Below are positions 26,645 through 35,318 of a stretch of 64,000 nucleotides of DNA, in pieces. Origin of the DNA: Scandinavium hiltneri (GTDB taxonomy: Bacteria; Pseudomonadota; Gammaproteobacteria; Enterobacterales; Enterobacteriaceae). Both the position numbers and the translations under genes were made by a program. Under the pieces are notes generated by a model. It was not told the origin of the DNA, ran no database searches, and saw only the letters and a program-made list of their open reading frames with translations. The DNA lies in NCBI RefSeq assembly GCF_024764835.1, contig NZ_JALIGE010000068.1, positions 213,099 to 277,098 of the forward strand, in the 5' to 3' direction. Each line of letters begins with the position of its first letter. The stretch's first letter is position 1.

Positions 26645-27754
26645 TTAAACGCCCGGTTCTTTGTGCAGCCGACGACATGCAGAGCCATCCTCACGGAACA
26701 GATGGCAACGCTCTGGCGGCAGACCGATAGCGAATTTGGCTCCCTCTTCTACCAACACCACGTCATTCTGGCGGTACACCAGGTTCTGACGGATGGCGGG
26801 GATCTGGATATGAATTTGCGTTTCGTGACCCAGTTGCTCGACGACCTGGACGTCCCCTTCGAGGGTGACATCGGCGATGTCACTCGGTAGAAGATGCTCA
26901 GGACGAATACCTAACGACATATTGGCGCCGACCTGCACGCCGGTACTTTCAACCGGCAGCCAGATTTGCTGACGGTTAGGCAGTTCCACCTGCACCTGCT
27001 CAATGGCGGTAGCAGTGACTTTCACCGGCAGGAAGTTCATCTTCGGCGAGCCAATAAAGCCCGCGACAAAGCGATCGGCCGGGTAGTGATAGAGTTCCAG
27101 CGGCTTGCCAATCTGCGCCACGCGTCCGGCATCCAGCACCACGATTTTGTCGGCGAGAGTCATCGCTTCGACCTGATCGTGGGTGACGTAAATCATCGTG
27201 CGGCCCAGACGCTTGTGCAGACGGGAAATCTCAATGCGCATCTGTACGCGCAGCGCAGCGTCGAGGTTCGACAGCGGCTCATCGAGCAGGAACACGCGCG
27301 GTTCGGCCACCAGCGTACGGCCAATGGCCACACGCTGACGCTGACCGCCGGAAAGCGCTTTCGGTTTACGCTCCAGAAGGTGAGCCAGCTGCAGCACTTC
27401 GGCCACCTGAGTCACGCGCTGGTTAATGACGTCTTTCTTTGCCCCGGCTAACTTGAGGCCGAAAGACATGTTTTCTGCAACAGAGAGATGGGGGTACAAC
27501 GCGTAGGACTGGAACACCATGCCGATACCGCGTTCAGCAGGCGGCGTTTCGTTCATGCGTTTATCACCAATCAGCAGTTCCCCGCTGGTGATGGTTTCCA
27601 GTCCGGCGATCATGCGCAGCAGCGTAGATTTGCCGCAGCCCGATGGCCCGACAAACACCACAAACTCCCCCTCATGGATGTCGAGATTGATGTCTTTCGA
27701 CACCACCACGTCACCCCAGGCTTTCGTTACGTTTCGCAGCTGTACGCTCGCCAT
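26645..27754 (-). CDS. malK: Maltose/maltodextrin ABC transporter ATPase
   Basis: A 369-residue cytoplasmic ATPase that powers MalFGK2 and also restrains the activator MalT. Walker A GPSGCGKS (36-43), signature LSGGQRQRVAIGR, Walker B VFLLDEPLSNLD and switch histidine YVTHDQ are all present. The C-terminal regulatory domain (about 240-369) ends in GSACRRLHKEPGV. First gene of malK-lamB-malM, divergent from malE across a 370-bp control region. Confidence 0.98.
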   Translation of the reverse strand: MASVQLRNVTKAWGDVVVSKDINLDIHEGEFVVFVGPSGCGKSTLLRMIAGLETITSGELLIGDKRMNETPPAERGIGMVFQSYALYPHLSVAENMSFGLKLAGAKKDVINQRVTQVAEVLQLAHLLERKPKALSGGQRQRVAIGRTLVAEPRVFLLDEPLSNLDAALRVQMRIEISRLHKRLGRTMIYVTHDQVEAMTLADKIVVLDAGRVAQIGKPLELYHYPADRFVAGFIGSPKMNFLPVKVTATAIEQVQVELPNRQQIWLPVESTGVQVGANMSLGIRPEHLLPSDIADVTLEGDVQVVEQLGHETQIHIQIPAIRQNLVYRQNDVVLVEEGAKFAIGLPPERCHLFREDGSACRRLHKEPGV

Positions 27755-28124
27755 CCCCTTCTCCCTTCGTTACAACCGGTCACTAAAAGAAACATTCATC
27801 TGCGGCTGACTATGCGCGACCAATAACTTTCGTGAATCCTCCACCCTTGAGTTTTTCATGGGGGAGGAGGTGGGAGGATGAGAAGAATGCACCTGACCCC
27901 GCGCACGGCGTGGCCTGGCTAAAATCGTGATGGGTACGGCAAAAATCAGCGTCATTTTGTGTGCGCCAGAACCCATAACTTAAAATTATGTAACAGAGAT
28001 CACATAAACGAGGGGTGGGGCGTAGGGTCGGGGAGGATGGAAAGAGGTTGCTAAGAAAGGAAACTCAGCGTTGTAAAAGCCACCAGGCGTATCCACGAGT
28101 ACATCACCAAATAGGACGGGATAT
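27755..28124. promoter_or_regulatory. malK/malE divergent control region
   Basis: Contains G-rich MalT-type boxes on the plus strand near 27859-27880 (GGGGGAGGAGG and GGGAGGATGAG) and near 28029-28040 (GGGGAGGATGG), plus a CRP-type site. This matches the layout of the E. coli regulon, where MalT and CRP act together over both promoters. Exact box edges are read by eye. Confidence 0.8.
27988..28005. promoter_or_regulatory. CRP site in the malK/malE region
   Basis: ATGTAACAGAGATCACAT carries the TGTxA-N6-TCACA pattern, with a perfect right half. Confidence 0.75.
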
Positions 28125-29315
28125 ATGAAAATCAAAACTGGCGCACGCATCCTCGCGCTGTCTGCACTGACCACGATGATGTTTTCCGCCTCTGCCTTCG
28201 CCAAAATCGAAGAAGGTAAGCTGGTTATCTGGATCAATGGCGATAAAGGCTATAACGGCCTTGCTGAAGTCGGTAAGAAATTCGAGAAAGACACCGGCAT
28301 CAAAGTGACCATTGAGCACCCGGATAAACTGGAAGAGAAATACCCGCAGGTTGCCGCCACTGGCGATGGCCCGGACATCATCTTCTGGGCGCATGACCGT
28401 TTTGGTGGCTACGCGCAGTCTGGTTTGCTGGCTGAAGTGACCCCAGATAAAGCGTTCCAGGACAAGCTGTACCCGTTCACCTGGGATGCCGTGCGTTACA
28501 ACGGCAAGCTGATTGCCTACCCAATCGCGGTAGAAGCGCTGTCGCTTATCTATAACAAAGACCTGGTGCCTAACCCGCCGAAGACCTGGGAAGAGATCCC
28601 GGCGCTGGATAAAGAACTGAAAGCGAAGGGTAAATCTGCGCTGATGTTCAACCTGCAAGAGCCGTACTTCACCTGGCCACTGATTGCCGCCGACGGCGGT
28701 TACGCGTTCAAGTTTGAAAACGGCAAATATGACGTTAAAGACGTGGGCGTTGATAGCCCTAGCGCGAAAGCAGGTTTGACCTTCCTGGTTGACCTTATCA
28801 AGAACAAACACATGAACGCCGACACCGATTACTCCATCGCAGAAGCTGCCTTCAACAAAGGCGAAACTGCGATGACCATCAACGGTCCGTGGGCGTGGTC
28901 GAACATCGACAAGAGCAAAATCAACTACGGCGTCACCATGCTGCCGACCTTTAAAGGCAAAGCGTCTAAACCGTTCGTGGGCGTGCTGAGCGCGGGCATC
29001 AACGCTGCCAGCCCGAATAAAGAACTGGCGAAAGAGTTTCTCGAAAACTACCTGCTGACCAACGACGGTCTGGCGGAAGTGAACAAGGATAAACCGCTGG
29101 GTGCCGTTGCGCTGAAATCCTACCAGGAACAGCTGGAAAAAGATCCACGCATCGCCGCCACTATGGCCAACGCCCAGAAAGGCGAAATCATGCCTAACAT
29201 CCCGCAGATGGCTGCCTTCTGGTACGCCACCCGCACCGCGGTTATCAACGCGGCCAGCGGACGTCAGACCGTAGACGCTGCACTGAAAGATGCTCAGGGA
29301 CGTATTACTAAGTAA
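28125..29315 (+). CDS. malE: Periplasmic maltose-binding protein
   Basis: A 396-residue solute-binding protein that delivers maltose to MalFGK2 and signals to the Tar receptor. The signal peptide is 26 residues (cut at AFA|KIEEGK), and the mature sequence follows E. coli MalE closely (KLVIWINGDKGYNGLAEVGK, VNKDKPLGAVALKSY). It is followed by a REP pair that in E. coli stabilises the malE mRNA and gives it far higher yield than malF. Confidence 0.98.
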   Translation: MKIKTGARILALSALTTMMFSASAFAKIEEGKLVIWINGDKGYNGLAEVGKKFEKDTGIKVTIEHPDKLEEKYPQVAATGDGPDIIFWAHDRFGGYAQSGLLAEVTPDKAFQDKLYPFTWDAVRYNGKLIAYPIAVEALSLIYNKDLVPNPPKTWEEIPALDKELKAKGKSALMFNLQEPYFTWPLIAADGGYAFKFENGKYDVKDVGVDSPSAKAGLTFLVDLIKNKHMNADTDYSIAEAAFNKGETAMTINGPWAWSNIDKSKINYGVTMLPTFKGKASKPFVGVLSAGINAASPNKELAKEFLENYLLTNDGLAEVNKDKPLGAVALKSYQEQLEKDPRIAATMANAQKGEIMPNIPQMAAFWYATRTAVINAASGRQTVDAALKDAQGRITK

Positions 29316-29331
29316 GTCATAAGGCACGAAA

Positions 29332-29404
29332 TGTAGGCCTGATAAGCGAAGCGTCATCAGGCGCTGTTGCCGGATGGCGACGCAAAGCGTCTTATCCGGC
29401 CTAC
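29332..29404. repeat. REP pair (BIME) between malE and malF
   Basis: Two inverted REP units: TGTAGGCCTGATAAGCG at the left and CGTCTTATCCGGCCTACA at the right, around GCCGGATGGCG. The position is that of the well-known E. coli malE-malF REP. Confidence 0.92.
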
Positions 29405-29435
29405 ACGTTTTCACAGCTGTAGAGGAATAGACCCC

Positions 29436-30980
29436 ATGGATGCCGTTAAAAAGAGTCACTGGTGGCAAAGCGAAACGCTGAAGTGGTCCGTTGTCGGGCT
29501 GCTGGGCCTGCTGGTTGGCTACCTTGTTGTTTTAATGTACGCCCAGGGGGAGTACCTGTTCGCCATCATGACGCTGATTTTAAGCTCTGCTGGCCTGTAT
29601 ATTTTCGCCAATCGTAAAGCCTACGCGTGGCGCTATGTTTATCCTGGCATGGCCGGCATGGGGCTGTTCGTCCTGTTCCCGCTTATCTGCACCATCGCCA
29701 TCGCGTTCACGAACTACAGCAGCACCAACCAGCTGACCCAGGAACGCGCACAGCAGGTGTTGATGGACCGTTCTTATCAGGCGGGCAAAACCTATAACTT
29801 CGGGTTATACCCGGCGGGCGATGCGTGGAAGCTGGCGCTGACCGACGGTGACAGCGGTAAAAATTACGTCTCCGACGCCTTCAAATTTGGCGAAGAGCAA
29901 AAAATCACCCTGAAAGAAGCCGATGCGCTGCCGGAAGGTGAACGTGGCAACCTGCGCGTCATCACTCAAAATCGTCAGGCGCTGAATCAGCTGACCGCGA
30001 TTCTGCCGGATGACAGCAAAGTGATCATGAGTTCTCTGCGCCAGTTCTCCGGCACCCGCCCGCTCTATACCGAAGGGCAAAACGGCGAGCTGACCAACAA
30101 CCAGAGCGGCGTGAAATATCGCCCCAATAACCAGGTTGGCTTTTATCAGGCGGTCAACGCCGACGGTAACTGGGGCGATGAAAAGCTGAGCCCGGGCTAC
30201 ACCGTCAGCATCGGCTGGGATAACTTCACCCGCGTCTTCACCGACGAAGGCATTCAGAAACCGTTCTTCGCCATCTTCGTGTGGACCGTGATTTTCTCGG
30301 TGCTGACCGTACTGCTGACCGTAGCCGTGGGCATGGTGCTGGCCTGCGTGGTGCAGTGGGAATCGTTGAAAGGGAAAGCCGTTTACCGCGTGCTGCTGAT
30401 TCTGCCATACGCCGTGCCGTCGTTTATCTCGATCCTTATCTTCAAAGGTCTGTTCAACCAGAGCTTTGGTGAAATTAACATGATGCTGAGCGCGCTGTTT
30501 GGCATCAAACCGGCGTGGTTCAGCGACCCAACCACCGCGCGCTCGATGATTATCATCGTCAACACCTGGCTCGGTTATCCGTACATGATGATCCTGTGCA
30601 TGGGGCTGCTGAAGGCGATTCCGGACGATTTATACGAAGCCTCGGCGATGGATGGCGCAGGCCCGTTCCAGAACTTCTTTAAGATTACGCTGCCGCTGCT
30701 GATCAAGCCGCTGACGCCGTTGATGATCGCCAGCTTTGCCTTTAACTTTAACAACTTCGTGCTTATCCAGCTGTTGACCAACGGTGGCCCGGACAGGCTC
30801 GGCACCACCACTCCGGCGGGCTATACCGACCTGTTGGTGAGCTACACCTACCGTATCGCCTTTGAAGGCGGCGGCGGTCAGGACTTCGGTCTGGCGGCGG
30901 CGATTGCCACGCTGATCTTCCTGTTGGTAGGGGCGCTTGCGATTATCAACCTCAAAGCCACGCGCATGAAATTCGATTAA
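29436..30980 (+). CDS. malF: Maltose ABC transporter permease MalF
   Basis: A 514-residue inner-membrane permease with eight expected membrane helices and the large periplasmic P2 loop (about residues 95-275) that docks MalE. The EAA loop that contacts MalK is EASAMDGAGPFQNFFKITLP. The ATG at 29436 gives exactly the E. coli length; the open frame runs 23 codons further into the REP pair. Downstream, a mini-element separates it from malG. Confidence 0.98.
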   Translation: MDAVKKSHWWQSETLKWSVVGLLGLLVGYLVVLMYAQGEYLFAIMTLILSSAGLYIFANRKAYAWRYVYPGMAGMGLFVLFPLICTIAIAFTNYSSTNQLTQERAQQVLMDRSYQAGKTYNFGLYPAGDAWKLALTDGDSGKNYVSDAFKFGEEQKITLKEADALPEGERGNLRVITQNRQALNQLTAILPDDSKVIMSSLRQFSGTRPLYTEGQNGELTNNQSGVKYRPNNQVGFYQAVNADGNWGDEKLSPGYTVSIGWDNFTRVFTDEGIQKPFFAIFVWTVIFSVLTVLLTVAVGMVLACVVQWESLKGKAVYRVLLILPYAVPSFISILIFKGLFNQSFGEINMMLSALFGIKPAWFSDPTTARSMIIIVNTWLGYPYMMILCMGLLKAIPDDLYEASAMDGAGPFQNFFKITLPLLIKPLTPLMIASFAFNFNNFVLIQLLTNGGPDRLGTTTPAGYTDLLVSYTYRIAFEGGGGQDFGLAAAIATLIFLLVGALAIINLKATRMKFD

Positions 30981-30996
30981 GCCTAAAAGACCAGGC

Positions 30997-31104
30997 GTTA
31001 TTGGCGCAGCCAGTTTGAACATGGACTGCGCGGAAAAACCGGAGCGTACACGTAGTACGTGAGGATTTTGAGCACAGCTCAGGTTCAAAATGGCAAGTAA
31101 AATA
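30997..31104. mobile_element. Palindromic mini-element, copy A (malF-malG gap)
   Basis: A 108-bp element bounded by GTTATTGGCG and AAAATAG, with imperfect terminal inverted repeats (GTTTGAAC against GTTCAAAA) and an inner hairpin CGTAC...GTACG. It is flanked by CCAGGC (30991-30996) and GCCTGG (31105-31110). It matches 47015-47120 along its length. No coding capacity; like ERIC it looks like a non-autonomous intergenic repeat. I do not know its family name. Confidence 0.75.
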
Positions 31105-31136
31105 GCCTGGAGCGGTGTTAAGGAGAGATTCATTTT

Positions 31137-32027
31137 ATGGCTATGGTTCAACCGAAATCTCAAAAGCTGCGTTTATTCACCACGCACCTGTTGCTACTGA
31201 TTTTCATCGCCACAATCATGTTCCCGCTGCTGATGGTTATCGCCATTTCGCTGCGCGAAGGTAACTTCGCCACCGGCAGCCTGATCCCGGACCAGATATC
31301 CTGGGAGCACTGGAAGCTGGCGCTGGGCTTTAGCGTCGAGCACGCCGATGGCCGCGTCACGCCGCCGCCGTTCCCGGTGCTGCTGTGGCTGTGGAACTCG
31401 ATCAAAATTGCGGGCATCACCGCGGTCGGTATCGTGGCGCTTTCCACCACCTGTGCTTACGCCTTCGCCCGTATGAAGTTTCCGGGCAAAGCGACGCTGT
31501 TGAAAAGTATGCTGATTTTCCAGATGTTCCCGGCGGTGCTGTCACTGGTCGCGCTGTATGCCCTGTTCGACCGCCTCGGCCAGTACATTCCGTTCATCGG
31601 CCTGAATACCCACGGCGGCGTTATCTTCGCCTACATGGGCGGCATCGCGCTGCACGTCTGGACCATCAAAGGCTACTTCGAAACCATCGACGGTTCGCTG
31701 GAAGAAGCCGCCGCACTGGACGGTGCCACGCCGTGGCAGGCGTTCCGCCTGGTGCTGTTGCCGCTGTCCGTGCCGATTCTGGCGGTGGTCTTTATTCTGT
31801 CGTTCATCGCCGCCATCACCGAAGTGCCGGTTGCTTCCTTGCTGCTGCGCGACGTGAACAGTTACACCCTGGCCGTTGGGATGCAGCAATATCTCAACCC
31901 GCAAAACTACCTGTGGGGCGACTTTGCCGCGGCGGCTGTGTTGTCCGCTATCCCTATCACGCTGGTGTTCCTGCTGGCCCAGCGCTGGCTGGTTAATGGC
32001 CTGACGGCGGGCGGAGTGAAAGGTTAA
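31137..32027 (+). CDS. malG: Maltose ABC transporter permease MalG
   Basis: A 296-residue inner-membrane permease, partner of MalF, with six membrane helices and the EAA loop EEAAALDGATPWQAFRLVLLP. Length equals E. coli MalG. AAGGAG lies before the ATG, so translation does not depend on malF, from which it is separated by about 150 bp holding the palindromic mini-element. Confidence 0.98.
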   Translation: MAMVQPKSQKLRLFTTHLLLLIFIATIMFPLLMVIAISLREGNFATGSLIPDQISWEHWKLALGFSVEHADGRVTPPPFPVLLWLWNSIKIAGITAVGIVALSTTCAYAFARMKFPGKATLLKSMLIFQMFPAVLSLVALYALFDRLGQYIPFIGLNTHGGVIFAYMGGIALHVWTIKGYFETIDGSLEEAAALDGATPWQAFRLVLLPLSVPILAVVFILSFIAAITEVPVASLLLRDVNSYTLAVGMQQYLNPQNYLWGDFAAAAVLSAIPITLVFLLAQRWLVNGLTAGGVKG

Positions 32028-32044
32028 GTTTCATTGTTATACCT

Positions 32045-32074
32045 GCCCTAAAGATTTCGGGTTAGGGCAGTGCC
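32045..32074 (+). terminator. Hairpin after malG
   Basis: CTGCCCTAA, loop, TTAGGGCAG. A second stem, GGCGCTC/GAGCGCC with a seven-T run, follows at 32124-32149 and can end both malG and psiE transcripts. Confidence 0.6.
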
Positions 32075-32123
32075 ACTGTAATGCCACTGTTATCCTCAAT
32101 TTGTACTTGTGACTGTTGATTTG

Positions 32124-32149
32124 GCGCTCTCTGGAGCGCCATTTTTTTA
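32124..32149. terminator. Terminator between convergent malG and psiE
   Basis: GGCGCTC, short loop, GAGCGCC and TTTTTTT just before the psiE stop. Confidence 0.8.
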
Positions 32150-32557
32150 TTCACGTTTCAGGCGTTTTGAGTTGCACAGCCAAAGGGTGATAACCAGCAG
32201 CAGGATCGCCGCGGAGTAGATCAGGACATCGAGTGGGGATTTATGATCAACGATGATCAGCCGCACGATGGCGGTGATCCCGATGTAGACGAAGTAGCGC
32301 AGCGGGAAGTGAAAGCCGGACTGAAAGTATTTCACTATCAGCGCGATAAATTCAAAATAGAGAAAGTAAACCACCAGCCCTTCCACCAACTCGTACTTGC
32401 TGGTTTGTTCCGGGGCGAACAGGACATCGGCCAGATGGAGCGTTTCTTTGCCGAGGAAAACCACCAGGATCAGGCCCAGGCTGAGCAAACCCAGATTCAA
32501 CACGGTCTGCAAAACGGTGGAGATAAATTCAACGCGTGGACGAGTCAGCGATGTCAT
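32147..32557 (-). CDS. psiE: Phosphate-starvation-inducible membrane protein PsiE
   Basis: A 136-residue inner-membrane protein with four hydrophobic segments, matching E. coli PsiE over its full length (YELVEGLVVYFLYFEFIALI, DHKSPLDVLIYSAAILLLV). Function unknown; in E. coli it is under PhoB and CRP. K-12 has xylE between malG and psiE; that gene is absent here. Confidence 0.96.
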   Translation of the reverse strand: MTSLTRPRVEFISTVLQTVLNLGLLSLGLILVVFLGKETLHLADVLFAPEQTSKYELVEGLVVYFLYFEFIALIVKYFQSGFHFPLRYFVYIGITAIVRLIIVDHKSPLDVLIYSAAILLLVITLWLCNSKRLKRE

Positions 32558-32660
32558 ACAGCTTCTCCTTCGTTCGTTGTGGCGAACCCCTTGTATAACG
32601 CAAAAATGTGACGGAGATCTACATTTTTTGTTTATATTTCGCGCAGGTCACCATCGAGAA

Positions 32661-33365
32661 TTATACCCGGACGAAGTCAGTCTCAAAGTTAAAAGTGTGC
32701 CAGAGGTGACGCGCGCAGGAATACTCGAACAATTTACCGTTATCAAGAAAAGCGGTTTGATCCACTTGCACCAACACCGTGGGGCCACTCAAAGCCAGCC
32801 ATTCAATTTCTTGCTCACTGGCCTGTACACCACTAATATTCATGTGTGCACTGTGCACCGTGAAACCCAGTTCACCAGTGATATAGCGATAAATGGATTG
32901 CCTGACATGGCCCAGGTTAAGCTGCGGGATTAAGGCGATTGGCATCCAAGTGTATTCAATAATCGAGGGAATGCCATCGATTACCCGCACACGATTAATT
33001 TCATACACCAGCTCGCCAGTTGGCATTAACAGTTTCCGGGCAATGTCCTCACTGGCGGGCACAGCAGTAAAGCACTGAACTCGCGTTTCAAGTGTTTTAC
33101 CAGACCATGCACAGCGTTCAGCGGTACCCAGCAAATGCGAATTACTGGCAGCAGAAGCCAGACGTTTCACAAAAGAACCCAGTCCGCGCTTGCGAAGTAC
33201 CAGGCCTTCCCTGACCAGTAAATCCAGCGCCTTGGCCACGGTTAATTCGCTACAGGCAAATTCCAGAGCCAATTTTGATCCTTCGGGGAGCTTCTTATCC
33301 GGAGCATATATCCCGGAGACAATTCGTCGCCGGACTTCCTGATATATTTCCATATACTTAGGCAT
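32661..33365 (-). CDS. GntR-family regulator with UTRA domain
   Basis: A 234-residue repressor-type protein. The N-terminal winged helix (about 8-70) reads YQEVRRRIVSGIYAPDKKLP then ELTVAKALDLLVREGLVLRK; the UTRA effector domain (about 90-230) includes VYEINRVRVIDGIPSIIEYTW. Ligands of this family are usually sugars or sugar phosphates. It is last in the operon that starts with the PTS gene (gap of 45 bp), and the 32-nt palindrome before that gene is a likely operator. Confidence 0.9.
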   Translation of the reverse strand: MPKYMEIYQEVRRRIVSGIYAPDKKLPEGSKLALEFACSELTVAKALDLLVREGLVLRKRGLGSFVKRLASAASNSHLLGTAERCAWSGKTLETRVQCFTAVPASEDIARKLLMPTGELVYEINRVRVIDGIPSIIEYTWMPIALIPQLNLGHVRQSIYRYITGELGFTVHSAHMNISGVQASEQEIEWLALSGPTVLVQVDQTAFLDNGKLFEYSCARHLWHTFNFETDFVRV

Positions 33366-33410
33366 AACCCACTCCGCAAACGGCCCCAGATCGGGGCCGG
33401 AATCTGTTGA

Positions 33411-34271
33411 TTAACGTGATAGGGACGCGGCCATCCGAACCCAGGTGTGTCGACGCCCCCGAATGGCCATGGAGAGCGCGTTTACCGCTTCAGGACTGGC
33501 CATGCCTGCAACACCCGCATCACCAAAGTTATGCATATCACTACCACAACGTTTGCTGGCGAGGCCAATTTCGCGAACCGTAGCACAATCAGCGCCTTCC
33601 TGACTACTGCTCAGGGTGGTGATCGCCAGACCCTGCTGCTGTTGTATAACGTCAACAATGGCGGCGACTTTCGCTTCTGATGCCCCGCGACATCCGGCCG
33701 GTGCAGGGAAAATGACGCCATGCGCACCTGCTGCGATAAACGCGGCATACTCCTGCGGCAGAGCCAGACCCGCAGTACAGAATTTTGCCACCAGGATCAT
33801 TTTGTCGGTCTGCTGGCCAGCCGCCGCGATGGCGTCACACATTCTGTCCAGCGTGACACCGGGTTTGTCATACCCCGTGAGGCAGAAAAAGTCGGCATGT
33901 TGGACTGCCGCCAGGTTGGCCTCGCTAAAGACATTCGCGCCGGCAGGCGCTGATGGGTCCAGGACTTCCAGACTGACGCCGACTAACCGGCCGGTCAGTT
34001 TTTTCATCTGAGTAATCGCATTTTCGCCGAAGCGGGAATGTCCACCGGTGACCACGGGCTGCTGACAATTCAATCCTTTCAACAGGAGCAAGTCGGCACC
34101 AAAGGCACACAGCAGCTCCGCATTACTGACTTCGGCAAAAAGCGCAGGCGCTTCGGCAGCTACCTCCGCCATAATGACTCGCCCTTCGCATGCAGCAATC
34201 GCATCGCGCAAAAGCGGCCCGGTAACGGATTGCTGAAAATCACTGGCACGACAATTCAAAATACGTTGCAT
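33411..34271 (-). CDS. TIM-barrel-like protein of an uncharacterised family
   Basis: A 286-residue soluble protein starting MQRILNCRASDFQQSV, with LLCAFGADLLLLKG, LTGRLVGVSLEVLDP and FFCLTGYDKPGVTLDRM. The repeated strand-helix pattern suggests a TIM barrel. Relatives sit next to lactose/cellobiose-type PTS genes and are sometimes labelled as PEP-phosphonomutase-like; I know of no proven reaction. AAGGAG precedes the ATG, nine bases after the oxidoreductase stop. An aldolase or isomerase step on the imported sugar phosphate is a guess from context. Confidence 0.7.
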   Translation of the reverse strand: MQRILNCRASDFQQSVTGPLLRDAIAACEGRVIMAEVAAEAPALFAEVSNAELLCAFGADLLLLKGLNCQQPVVTGGHSRFGENAITQMKKLTGRLVGVSLEVLDPSAPAGANVFSEANLAAVQHADFFCLTGYDKPGVTLDRMCDAIAAAGQQTDKMILVAKFCTAGLALPQEYAAFIAAGAHGVIFPAPAGCRGASEAKVAAIVDVIQQQQGLAITTLSSSQEGADCATVREIGLASKRCGSDMHNFGDAGVAGMASPEAVNALSMAIRGRRHTWVRMAASLSR

Positions 34272-34280
34272 AAAGACTCC

Positions 34281-35318
34281 TTAGTCCAGGGTGACAGTGG
34301 CGGGGGACGGTTGCCGGAAGGCCGTTTCGAGGATCTCCAGATTGGTGAGCGCTTCTTCTTCACTGACATAGTTGGCCGTTCCGAGGGTCAGTGTTTCATA
34401 AAGCGCATCGTAGACCCGGCCGTAATCTCCTGGCACGGCAGGCAACCTTTCGCACACAATCTCCCCCTGTTCATTTTCATATTCCAGCAATGACATTTGT
34501 TCATCCGCTCCAAATCCAGCATCACCCGGCATCACACCGGCTTTGAGGCTGGCCTCCTGCTTATCAATGCCGTAACGAATAAAAGAGCCCCGGCTGCCGT
34601 GAACAATAAATTTGGGGTAGTCAATTTTCACCAGATGACTGGTTTTAACGATAGCTTTGCAATGGCCATAATAGAGCTGGGTTTCAAAGGTATCGTCGGG
34701 GTTTGCCGGATTGCGTAAGCTGCGCAAGTGGTAACTCACCTGCCGGGGTCGCCCGAGGAGGGATATCATTTGATCGAGGGTATGCACTCCCAGACCATAA
34801 AATGCGCCATTAAAATGGCTGTCCGGCTGGGCTTCCGTCTGCGGACGGAAGTAATCAAAATGGCTTTCTATCTCAATGAGTTCGCCCAGCTTGCCGCTGT
34901 CTATGGCCTGCTTCATGGTCAGAAAACAGCTGTCAAAACGGCGATTCTGGAAAGGAGAAACCGTCAGCCCCTTGCTTCGCGCGAGCTCAAACAGCGTTTT
35001 GGCCTCCTCCAGGGTCGTGGTAAAAGGCTTTTCGACCAGCACATTCTTGCCGTGCTCAAGACATTGCCTGGCGTAATGAAAATGGCTATCCGGAGGAGTA
35101 CAGACCACCACCAGAGCAATGCTTTCATCCTGCAAAATATCCTCTAATGACGAAGTAAATTCGATGCCCTGATAAAGAGCAGCGGTTTCTGTTTCCGGCT
35201 TACGGTGACGGTTAAAAATACGTTTAACGTTAAATTTATCCTTACGCTTGAGCACATAAGGTAAATGATAACGGCTGGCGCTTTTACCAAAGCCAATATA
35301 CGCGGTGTTAATCATCAT
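34281..35318 (-). CDS. Gfo/Idh/MocA-family oxidoreductase
   Basis: A 345-residue NAD(P)-dependent sugar or inositol dehydrogenase. The Rossmann start is NTAYIGFGKSASRYH; the family motif is GKNVLVEKPFTTTLEEA with the catalytic Lys; the substrate-domain motif GVHTLDQMISLLG carries the expected His. It is close in length and sequence style to E. coli YdgJ. The ATG at 35318 has AGGA five bases upstream and overlaps the end of the PTS gene by 11 bp, so the two are coupled. It probably oxidises the sugar delivered by that PTS. Confidence 0.88.
   Translation of the reverse strand: MMINTAYIGFGKSASRYHLPYVLKRKDKFNVKRIFNRHRKPETETAALYQGIEFTSSLEDILQDESIALVVVCTPPDSHFHYARQCLEHGKNVLVEKPFTTTLEEAKTLFELARSKGLTVSPFQNRRFDSCFLTMKQAIDSGKLGELIEIESHFDYFRPQTEAQPDSHFNGAFYGLGVHTLDQMISLLGRPRQVSYHLRSLRNPANPDDTFETQLYYGHCKAIVKTSHLVKIDYPKFIVHGSRGSFIRYGIDKQEASLKAGVMPGDAGFGADEQMSLLEYENEQGEIVCERLPAVPGDYGRVYDALYETLTLGTANYVSEEEALTNLEILETAFRQPSPATVTLD

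Noticed and set aside
28104..29468. Long open frame (over 450 codons) on the strand opposite malE
   Set aside because: It runs antisense through the well-identified malE gene, has no family resemblance and no ribosome site; it is a composition effect of a G+C-rich gene.
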